From IMG/VR virus record IMGVR_UViG_3300032420_000098, positions 1-30,390 of that record: DNA of 30,390 nucleotides; one strand, written 5' to 3'. Numbering within the stretch: the stretch's first letter is position 1; the number at the start of each line of letters is the position of its first letter. Both the position numbers and the translations under genes were made by a program. Below, one piece after another: positions 16,460 to 23,575 of the stretch. The notes beneath the pieces are model-generated. The model did not search any database. It worked only from the letters and a program-made list of their open reading frames with translations, and had not been told where the DNA came from. This DNA comes from a virus.

Positions 16460-19400
16460 ATGCCGAGCACTGCGAAAAAAAGTATCTCCAAAAGCGCCCT
16501 GTCCATGTTCCTCCGGACAAAGTGTGATCGAGAACTCTACTTGTCCTTGCATGAGGATTCTGAGCTTGCGACACACAGCATGCCAGTTCCGTTGCAGGCT
16601 CGACCAGGAATTGGTGTTCTGCAAACGGCAGGACGGGACTTTGAGGATGAACGCAATGATCAATTGATACAGGCGTTCGGCAGCTTGGTCATATATCAGC
16701 CCGAAAAGGGAGCGACCAAGCCGGTTAAGGCTCCGCTCGCCACGCTGCTTGGCAAGGTTACAGCACTCCCCGCAATCCTCTTGCAAGGGAAATTCGACCA
16801 TTCGACCTTTCAGAACACGGTCTTGACGAACATCGGTCTTGATGCCGTTCAAACCGCCCAGGTTCCTCCAATTGCTGGACTCATTCCAGACATCATTGTT
16901 GTGCGCCAGGCTGTAGTCGATGATGAAGAAGTCGGTGCAAACGGCTGTCGCAGACACATTGACATCACTACAGAGACGCGTCACGCACTGAGCATCATTG
17001 ATGTCAAGCATACGAGCGAGGCTAACCCGAGCTATTCGGCAGAAGTCGCGCTTTACGCCATCTTCTTGGCTAACTGGATCGCTGACCAAGGGATGCAGAA
17101 CAAATACTTCGTAACGATACGCAGCTATTTGTGGACTCGCTTCAAACAAGGGAAGTCAGCACTCGATGCATTAATGACTGTGACGACGACCGCAACTCCG
17201 GATCAATATCTTGATGCGCTTATTGCTGACAGCGAGGATGCCAACCTTCGTTTCTATTTGCCAACAGTGCTCCATTTCTTCAGGGAGGATTTGCTTCGAG
17301 TTATCACCATCGGTGATGCATCAGCTAATGGCTGGCAAGATCTGGAATGGCATGTCGATGGCCGCTGCAGCTCGTGTGACTGGCTTGGGCACGAAAAATG
17401 GGCAAACCCGAAGGATAAAGCCAAAATTGCTGCACAGCCCACACACTATTGCTACCCAGCAGCAAAATTGACAGGGCATCTGAGTCAGATCGCGGGTATG
17501 ACTCGCGGTGCAAGAAAGACGCTCCAAATTAACGCGATTCAGGATACGGCGAGCGCCGCAAGTACGCCGTCAGCACATCCAGCTTTTCAGCAGCACAGCC
17601 ATCTCAAGAAGGAGCGCAGTCGTATTCCGGCTCGTGCTCAAGCGTTGATAGCATCGACGACGACGGTCGACAATGCAGCGGTTCTGGCAAGCCTGGCACC
17701 ATGGCCGCAATTGCACGTGGCTATTACCGTCAACTTCGATCCGAGTGCAGGACTTCTTACTGGCTTATCAATATTTGGAAGAGCAACGGCCTATGTGAGC
17801 GGACAGACCCCGCGACAATTCGCCACGAAGTGCTTTGTCGTGGACCAGAAAAGTCTCGCCGACGAATGGGTTGCTCTTGAGGGACTGCTATCAACGCTGT
17901 CCGACATGGTCGATCAGGCCGAGGCATTCGTTCGCGCCGCCGGGAAAACACCCCTCACTGCTCAAGTCGCATTCTGGGAAAAGCGCCAGTTCGAGGAGTT
18001 GTGCGGCGCGATGGGTCGCCATTTGCCAAGAGTACTGAACCTCACCAACCGCAAGACCAAGGCGCTGGCATGGCTCTTTCCTGCCGATGAGCTGATAGAG
18101 AAGCCAGATGGTGCGGTTAGTCCTTGCGTTGTGTTTGTTGACGAAATCGTTCGGCGAGTTGTTTTCGCGCCGACTCCTCATGTCATCACTCTATTTGATA
18201 CCGCCGAAACCTACTACTCCGGTCCAGGTCCGATTCGGCAGGGTGATGCCTTCTATCGTGAGTTCCTGACTAACGGTATTCCGAGAGAGCGCATCTACGA
18301 GATCTGGAGCAATGTGACCACGATCAAGCGCGGCTCGGTCACTGTCCCTCGAAATACTGTCATTCAAGAATTCGGTAACGCGCTCGAAAAGCAATGTCGG
18401 GCGTTGAACAGTGTTGTCGAAAAGCTCCGTACGGATTTCAGAGGTCAACTTAAGGCGAATGCGCCAAAGCTAACTCTCTCGATTCCACAAGGAACCCGCG
18501 ACGTAGCCTTCGATAGCAAGCTTTGGGTGTGGTGGGAAGAGCTTCAGTATCACACCAGGAAGTTGGAGTCTCATCAGCGCCTGGCGCTTGATGCCGAAGC
18601 GTTGGAAGCGAGCTATGAGGCGGTTCGCCTTACCAACGGGCTCCCGACAGCATTGCTTAATGAATATGTGTTTGACGTGTTGGCAGGATCAACTGAAGCA
18701 AAACTCGACGACACTGAAGGCTACCTTGCTCTAGGAAAAGAGGGGAATCCTGGCCTCCCTCTGCAGCGAGCACGAGACATCATTGCGACCGGTGCACCTG
18801 CGTATTCAGGCTCGGACCAGACCCTCACCACGCCATTGTGGTCGGCACTGTCTGTCAATCTCGTGTCGTTCGACCGAAGCACCCGCAAGGCCGTATTGAG
18901 GTTGTCTAACTGGCGAGAGCCGGCGTTTTTTCCGTACCTTCTTGCTAATTCAACGATTGATCTGATGAACGATATCTTCATCACCAAGGGGCAGGGTTCA
19001 TTCAAGTGGTATGAAACGGCAAAAGCGATTTTGACTGCCGTCGGCAATCCCTCGATTGCGGTTGCCGACAGCAACGCGGCGGTGGCCATGGGTGCCAGGA
19101 CGCCGAGGGCTGGCTCAGATGCCGTCACTCCACTCGCGCGAGTGCTTTGGACGGCTGATGCTGTTCATGGAACGTCCGTCGTTGCATCGACCGAAGCAGC
19201 ATCAATCGCCGTATATGCCAGAACCAGGCACAATCTGAACAGCAGTCAGACAGATGCCGTGGCCCATGCCGCAGAGAAAGGGCTGACGATCATTTGGGGC
19301 CCACCTGGAACAGGGAAGACCCAGACCCTTGCTGGCTGCATTCATGGCTTAGTCCATGACGCCGTGCAGCGCGGCCAGCCATTAAAGTTATTGGTGGCCG

Positions 19401-20713
19401 GGCCCACCTACAAGGCAGTGGAAGAACTCATTGGTCGAGTGGTAAGTTCTTTGGACAGCGACACGACCTGCCCAGCCGAAGTATTCATCGCGTACTCGTC
19501 GTCACAATCCCCACGATCCTTCGTTGCAACGAGCGCTCACCTGCGGGTGGAGTCCTTCAATCTGCATCAAAGTAACCAAGAGACTCAGGATTGCCTCAGC
19601 AGCCTGGCGAAAACGGATGTCGTCACGATCGTCGCTACATCAACAATGCAGTCCTACAAGCTCTCCGAATGGACATGCGCTCGATACGTTGGGCCAATTT
19701 TCGACGTTGTTATCGTCGACGAAAGTTCTCAAGTTCAATTGACCACGGCGATTTCGCCTTTGGCAACATTGAAAGAAGATTCTCGTTTGATCATTGCAGG
19801 AGATCATCTCCAAATGCCACCGATAATGGCGCTTGAGCCGCCTGTCGGCGCGGAATACTTGGTGGGCAGCATCCAGAAATACCTACTCACCAGACCATTT
19901 GCCGGCAAGATTAATACGTGCCCGCTCGAAGAAAACTACCGATCAGCGGAAGACATTGTTGCCTATGCGCGAACGATCGGGTATCGAGCAACGCTCCAAG
20001 CTTCAAACCCGGCAACGGCACTCCATTTTCTAGCCGCAGTGCCAACACCGGCAACGGGCTTTCCGATATCTCTACCCTGGTCTTCTCTATGGCCGCAAGC
20101 CCTGGATGCGGACAAGAAAGTATTGGCGCTTCTGCATGACGACGATCTTTCGTCGCAGAGCAACTCGGTTGAGGCAAAAATTGTCGCGGCGCTGACCTGG
20201 TGTCTGAAAAATACCGTGAGCGCTGAGCTCGATGGACGAGGCGCTGCCACTCACACTTCACCTGCACCTGATCAGTTCTGGGGTCAGTGCATCGGTATTG
20301 TCACTCCGCACAGAGCACAGCGTGCGCTGGTGGTACGCGAGCTAAGGGCGATTTTCCCTACTGACCCGCCCGAACTGATCGACTCAGCGGTTGATACCGT
20401 AGAAAAGTTCCAAGGTGGCCAGCGGCACACCATCATCGTCACTTTCGGAGTTGGTGATGCCGACGTGATAATGGGCGAGGAGGCATTCCTCATGCAGCTC
20501 GAACGCACCAACGTGGCGATTTCACGCGCAATGGCCAAATGCCTGGTGATCATGCCTATGACTCTTGCGGGGCACGTACCGCAGGACAAGAAAGCGCTCG
20601 AGACGGCACACGCCATCAAAGACTACGTCGATGAGTTCTGCAATCACGAAATTGTGGATCAAATCATGTCTGGGCCGACGTCAAAGCAAGCGAAGCTGCG
20701 TTATCACCGGTAG
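16460..20713 (+). CDS. Cas4/Dna2-like Fe-S nuclease fused to SF1 helicase
   Basis: A 1417-residue fusion. The N-terminal part is a PD-(D/E)xK nuclease of the TM0106/RecB-Cas4 group: 'IPDIIVV' (D about 145), 'IIDVKHTS' (D-V-K about 185-187) and a following 'AEVALYAIFLANW' helix. C22, C303, C306 and C331 match the split four-cysteine Fe-S cluster of Cas4, AddB and Dna2. The C-terminal third is an SF1 helicase of the Upf1/Dna2 type: GPPGTGKT (947-954), 'VDESSQ' (D1087), 'LEENYRS', 'VEKFQGGQ' and 'ERTNVAISRA'. Such enzymes unwind and cut DNA. The start has only a weak Shine-Dalgarno. Composition is less GC-rich than the BREX core, suggesting separate acquisition. It may be a BREX accessory or a stand-alone defence gene. 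Confidence 0.82.
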   Translation: MPSTAKKSISKSALSMFLRTKCDRELYLSLHEDSELATHSMPVPLQARPGIGVLQTAGRDFEDERNDQLIQAFGSLVIYQPEKGATKPVKAPLATLLGKVTALPAILLQGKFDHSTFQNTVLTNIGLDAVQTAQVPPIAGLIPDIIVVRQAVVDDEEVGANGCRRHIDITTETRHALSIIDVKHTSEANPSYSAEVALYAIFLANWIADQGMQNKYFVTIRSYLWTRFKQGKSALDALMTVTTTATPDQYLDALIADSEDANLRFYLPTVLHFFREDLLRVITIGDASANGWQDLEWHVDGRCSSCDWLGHEKWANPKDKAKIAAQPTHYCYPAAKLTGHLSQIAGMTRGARKTLQINAIQDTASAASTPSAHPAFQQHSHLKKERSRIPARAQALIASTTTVDNAAVLASLAPWPQLHVAITVNFDPSAGLLTGLSIFGRATAYVSGQTPRQFATKCFVVDQKSLADEWVALEGLLSTLSDMVDQAEAFVRAAGKTPLTAQVAFWEKRQFEELCGAMGRHLPRVLNLTNRKTKALAWLFPADELIEKPDGAVSPCVVFVDEIVRRVVFAPTPHVITLFDTAETYYSGPGPIRQGDAFYREFLTNGIPRERIYEIWSNVTTIKRGSVTVPRNTVIQEFGNALEKQCRALNSVVEKLRTDFRGQLKANAPKLTLSIPQGTRDVAFDSKLWVWWEELQYHTRKLESHQRLALDAEALEASYEAVRLTNGLPTALLNEYVFDVLAGSTEAKLDDTEGYLALGKEGNPGLPLQRARDIIATGAPAYSGSDQTLTTPLWSALSVNLVSFDRSTRKAVLRLSNWREPAFFPYLLANSTIDLMNDIFITKGQGSFKWYETAKAILTAVGNPSIAVADSNAAVAMGARTPRAGSDAVTPLARVLWTADAVHGTSVVASTEAASIAVYARTRHNLNSSQTDAVAHAAEKGLTIIWGPPGTGKTQTLAGCIHGLVHDAVQRGQPLKLLVAGPTYKAVEELIGRVVSSLDSDTTCPAEVFIAYSSSQSPRSFVATSAHLRVESFNLHQSNQETQDCLSSLAKTDVVTIVATSTMQSYKLSEWTCARYVGPIFDVVIVDESSQVQLTTAISPLATLKEDSRLIIAGDHLQMPPIMALEPPVGAEYLVGSIQKYLLTRPFAGKINTCPLEENYRSAEDIVAYARTIGYRATLQASNPATALHFLAAVPTPATGFPISLPWSSLWPQALDADKKVLALLHDDDLSSQSNSVEAKIVAALTWCLKNTVSAELDGRGAATHTSPAPDQFWGQCIGIVTPHRAQRALVVRELRAIFPTDPPELIDSAVDTVEKFQGGQRHTIIVTFGVGDADVIMGEEAFLMQLERTNVAISRAMAKCLVIMPMTLAGHVPQDKKALETAHAIKDYVDEFCNHEIVDQIMSGPTSKQAKLRYHR

Positions 20714-20720
20714 CGATTGT

Positions 20721-20741
20721 GTCGAGCTAAATGCGCTCGAC
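20721..20741. terminator. Hairpin between convergent genes
   Basis: A 7-bp stem, GTCGAGC (20721-20727) with GCTCGAC (20735-20741), and a 7-base loop lie in the 13-base gap and the last codons of the methyltransferase gene. No T-tract follows on either strand, so it is at best a weak bidirectional terminator or a block to convergent read-through. Confidence 0.35.
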
Positions 20742-21872
20742 GTGAAAATCAAACTCGACGGCAGCGGCAGAATCAGTCTTCATCTGATCTGCTTGCCGCT
20801 TTCCTGCATCGGCTGAAGCGGCAGCGCGAACTGAAACCAATCGCCACTTGATACCAGACTCCTCGAGGGAGTTCTTGAATAGTTCCTTCACGTTGACTGC
20901 AGAGGAAGGAATGATTCCAAACCTAACATACATCTCCAGTCGATCGGAGGAAATGCTCGAAGTATTCCTCCATACCGATCCAAGAGATCTGGCAAATACA
21001 TCTTTCCCGCCGTGATTTAGTTGGGGGCCTGCCGCATAGTCAATTTCGCTAGGGCCTCCTAAAAACCAGTTTCTCAACCACTGATCTTGTACATATGTTC
21101 GCATGCCGTAATACGGGGGGGATGTGACTACTAGAGATGGCTTGGCGTTGATTGCATCGTAGGAATCCGCCTCTTGTGAGTCGCCCTGGAACACTTGGAG
21201 AATGGAGTTCGGTGACGTGAAGCTCAGCCCTGTTAGGCGCGCAATTTTTCGCCGTAGAACCGTTATGACGTCAAGCTTTGGAGCCTTTAGACCCCTTTCT
21301 TTCCAGTAGCGAACTGCGTAGTCCGGCTTTGATGCATAGGTCCTCGGCATTTGATTGGAGAAGTACCCAGCGTTCGTGAGGTCCTTTGGCAAGGGGCCGT
21401 GTAGGCATCCTAGTGCAGCGGCGCGAAGTATTGCGGATGCGTCAGAATCCTCAGGTAGCACCAATAAAGCCTCTCTTAACTTACACAGATCGCGAAGCGT
21501 CTGCTGATGGTATGCGTGCTTGAAAAATGGACTCTTAGGAATATCGATGGGATCAGTGCTTGCAATCAGATCTTCCGCAAGTGCAATAGGATCTTCGATA
21601 TCGCAAGAGGCCAGCTTGGCTTTCGCAATCGCCACTGCAACAGGCGACGAATCAATTCCCCACGCATTCATCCCCAGGTTTCGGGCAGCAAATAGAGTTG
21701 TGCCCCGGCCGCAGAATGGGTCGAGCACGACTGGGTTGTCCTTTTTGTGTTTCTTGAGCACTCGCAGCGGATACTCGAGCGGAAACATCGTGAAATAAGG
21801 ACAGATTGCGTTCAGCGCATTTTCTTTGCTATATGCCAGGGCCACTTTATGGGGTCTTGTGTTGTCGGTCAT
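20727..21872 (-). CDS. TSPPY-type site-specific DNA methyltransferase
   Basis: A 381-residue protein. SAM-binding motif I is 'LDPFCGRGTT' at 50-59 with an acidic 'GIDSS' about 15 residues on, and catalytic motif IV is TSPPY at 250-254. The family uses SPPY for N4-cytosine or, less often, N6-adenine methylation; the target cannot be read from the sequence. The motif I before motif IV order, and the 'PYFTMFPLEYPLRVL' lead-in, fit the stand-alone SPPY methylases. It is convergent with the nuclease-helicase gene and on the same strand as the prophage genes, 49 bases downstream of the lysozyme. Its composition resembles the nuclease-helicase more than the phage genes. It could be an orphan or protective phage methylase, or the modification half of a defence pair. 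Confidence 0.85.
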   Translation of the reverse strand: MTDNTRPHKVALAYSKENALNAICPYFTMFPLEYPLRVLKKHKKDNPVVLDPFCGRGTTLFAARNLGMNAWGIDSSPVAVAIAKAKLASCDIEDPIALAEDLIASTDPIDIPKSPFFKHAYHQQTLRDLCKLREALLVLPEDSDASAILRAAALGCLHGPLPKDLTNAGYFSNQMPRTYASKPDYAVRYWKERGLKAPKLDVITVLRRKIARLTGLSFTSPNSILQVFQGDSQEADSYDAINAKPSLVVTSPPYYGMRTYVQDQWLRNWFLGGPSEIDYAAGPQLNHGGKDVFARSLGSVWRNTSSISSDRLEMYVRFGIIPSSAVNVKELFKNSLEESGIKWRLVSVRAAASADAGKRQADQMKTDSAAAVEFDFHVERI

Positions 21873-21921
21873 TTTCGGATATACGGCACAGTTTACCTTG
21901 GCTGCCTGTTGTAGGGAACGA

Positions 21922-22395
21922 CTACCTTGCTCCAGCTTCCATCGTCAGCAACATAAATTCGGCATCTCGTCGAACCACTAATCCCGGCAGCACCTTCCCG
22001 CCCCCGTAGACCCAGCGCCGCAGCTCCTGGCCCGCACCATGCCAGTCCCGCTGATTGATCCGCCGCCGCAGCGTCGACGTCTGAAGTCGCCCCGCGCCGA
22101 GGTTGAAGGTGAAATCCACGATGGCCGCGAGACGTCCCCCTGACTCCGTGGCCAGCAGCGGGCAATAGCGCAGTGTGGCGTTGAGTGCAGTCGTCAGGTC
22201 TTGCGCCAGATAGAGCTCTGCTTCGCCCTCGGTGATCGGCGGATGCTTTGGGTTGCAGAGGTGGCCGTAACCGATGGTCCAGTAGCCAGCGGAGCAGATG
22301 TAAGGGTGAGCCCGGCCAGGGTCGAGCTTCGGCACGCGGTGGAATCCTTCGAACCGCTTCGCCAGGACGATGGCGGCATGGGGAATCTTGCTCAC
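21922..22395 (-). CDS. Phage lysozyme (GH24 endolysin)
   Basis: A 157-residue T4-type lysozyme (muramidase) that cleaves the peptidoglycan sugar backbone at the end of the lytic cycle. The catalytic Glu is E16 in 'KRFEGFH'. The family block 'AGYWTIGYGH' supplies T40, and the position usually held by Asp is C34, giving an E-C-T triad of the kind known in active endolysins. The E-to-C spacing is 17 residues instead of the usual 8, because of an insertion around 'PKLDPGRAHP'. There is no signal peptide or N-terminal membrane anchor, so export must depend on the holin. It begins with GTG overlapping the holin stop (GTGA). Confidence 0.88.
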   Translation of the reverse strand: MSKIPHAAIVLAKRFEGFHRVPKLDPGRAHPYICSAGYWTIGYGHLCNPKHPPITEGEAELYLAQDLTTALNATLRYCPLLATESGGRLAAIVDFTFNLGAGRLQTSTLRRRINQRDWHGAGQELRRWVYGGGKVLPGLVVRRDAEFMLLTMEAGAR

Positions 22396-22868
22396 TGTCG
22401 AACCCGATCAAACACGCGCCCGATGAACCAGAAGTTCAGTACACCGGCCCACAGGGCTTGGTCGGCGTCGGTCCATGCGTGGACGATGGCGACGCCCCAG
22501 TCAGCACCACCTTCGATGGCAGCCACGAAGGCGGCGGTCTTGGCGGCGCAGTAAAGCGCCATGAACCAGTAGGTAATCACCGGACGGACGCTGCTCGACA
22601 GGGCATCGGCCCAGCGGACGCCAGTTTTCTCCCCCTGAGTGCGGACGGCTTCACGCAGCGTCTCGATCGCGCCCACGTTCCATGCCGCATCGGCGCCGGC
22701 ACCGATTTCGTCCATGCGCTGCGCACCGCGTAGCTTCTCGAATTCGAGCGCCTTGTCCTGCATGGACAGCTCGTGGCCGCGTTCGCCCTTGCGGTCGAGC
22801 CACTTGAGGAACTCAGGTGCCAGGCGAAACGCGCCACCCAACAAACCGCCCAGCAGCGTCTCGATCAT
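22392..22868 (-). CDS. Phage holin-like membrane protein
   Basis: A 158-residue protein resembling the 3TM phage holin family. Hydrophobic segments lie at the N-terminus ('LLGGLLGGAFRLAPEFL'), at about 93-115 ('PVITYWFMALYCAAKTAAFVA') and near the C-terminus ('WAGVLNFWFIGRVF'), with a charged, helical region between the first two. It lies between the small membrane protein and the lysozyme and overlaps both neighbours by four bases, as in lysis cassettes. It probably permeabilises the inner membrane to time lysis. The assignment rests on topology and position more than on a diagnostic motif. Confidence 0.72.
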   Translation of the reverse strand: MIETLLGGLLGGAFRLAPEFLKWLDRKGERGHELSMQDKALEFEKLRGAQRMDEIGAGADAAWNVGAIETLREAVRTQGEKTGVRWADALSSSVRPVITYWFMALYCAAKTAAFVAAIEGGADWGVAIVHAWTDADQALWAGVLNFWFIGRVFDRVRQ

Positions 22869-23158
22869 TGCCCACCTCCGAACAGTTTGAGTTTCACGAA
22901 CGCACCGGCCAGCAGCGCCATCACCAAGCCAGTGACCAACATCTTCACGATGGTCAGGCCGGCGGTTTTCTTGGCCTCGTTGAAGGCATCGAGCAGATTT
23001 CGCAACTCACGGATATCGTGCGCGGCATCCTCGCCGTCCAGGCCAACCTCGTGCAGGGCATGCCGGGCACCGCGCTCGGCGGCGCGTTCGAGCATGTCTT
23101 CGAATTCTTCGTGCGGCATCGTCACCATCTTTCGCCGCTCCACTTGGGTTGCATCCAT
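22865..23158 (-). CDS. Small phage membrane protein (DUF6127-like)
   Basis: A 97-residue protein with a charged helical N-terminal part ('MPHEEFEDMLERAAERGA', 'DIRELRNLLDAFNEAKKTA') and one C-terminal transmembrane segment ('IVKMLVTGLVMALLAGAFV'). This pattern matches small proteins, including DUF6127 members, found upstream of holin and lysozyme in prophages. A strong GGAGG eight bases before the ATG supports the start. It is first in the lysis module after the terminator at 23178-23202. It may be a holin partner or antiholin; the function is not known. Confidence 0.65.
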   Translation of the reverse strand: MDATQVERRKMVTMPHEEFEDMLERAAERGARHALHEVGLDGEDAAHDIRELRNLLDAFNEAKKTAGLTIVKMLVTGLVMALLAGAFVKLKLFGGGQ

Positions 23159-23177
23159 GTTTTTATCCTCCAGAAAT

Positions 23178-23202
23178 ACAAAACCCGCCTCAGGGGCGGG
23201 TT
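23178..23202 (-). terminator. Terminator at the end of the tail operon
   Basis: AACCCGCC (23182-23189) pairs perfectly with GGCGGGTT (23195-23202) around a 5-base loop. On the - strand the stem runs into TTTT. It separates the tail genes from the lysis genes. Confidence 0.7.
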
Positions 23203-23224
23203 CGGTGGGTTGATGTTCGATCGA

Positions 23225-23575
23225 TCAGATCGCGACGCCTGAACTCCAGCCGGCAACCTTGTAGGCCGACAGCACGGCTTCGTCCTCGATGAAGCACAGC
23301 CAGCCAATCTTGGGAACGTAATACTCCCAGGCGCTCGCCACGCGCACGGCGATCTGGTTGGTCTTGCCGACCCAAACTCCTGTAGCGGCGGCCGGCACGA
23401 TGTACCGATCGCCATCGACGGGACTCGCGGGCGGCGTGGTCAGATCCCGGTCCTTGACCGAGAGTCCGACGATTGCGCCGACGCGCTTCAAGTTGCTATC
23501 CATGCTGGAGTTCCAGCCAGACTCACCCAAGGCCCAGCCGTAGGTGAGTCCGAGATTGGGATCAGTGCTTGCCAT
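23225..23575 (-). CDS. DUF2793 phage protein
   Basis: A 116-residue protein of the DUF2793 type: 'KRVGAIVGLSVKDRDLTTPP' followed by 'VDGDRYIVPAAATGVW' and 'WEYYVPKIGWLCFIEDE'. These domains occur in tail-associated or receptor-contacting phage proteins, often as part of tail fibres. I start it at 'MASTDPNLGLTYG', whose ATG overlaps the tail-tip gene's stop by one base. An upstream in-frame start would add 25 Arg-rich residues that overlap the previous gene and look like a frame shadow. It is the last gene of the tail operon. Confidence 0.72.
   Translation of the reverse strand: MASTDPNLGLTYGWALGESGWNSSMDSNLKRVGAIVGLSVKDRDLTTPPASPVDGDRYIVPAAATGVWVGKTNQIAVRVASAWEYYVPKIGWLCFIEDEAVLSAYKVAGWSSGVAI

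Noticed and set aside
16421-17149. 242-codon open frame on the - strand
   Set aside because: Antisense to the nuclease part of the fusion gene, where the conserved Cys and PD-DVK residues prove the + frame.
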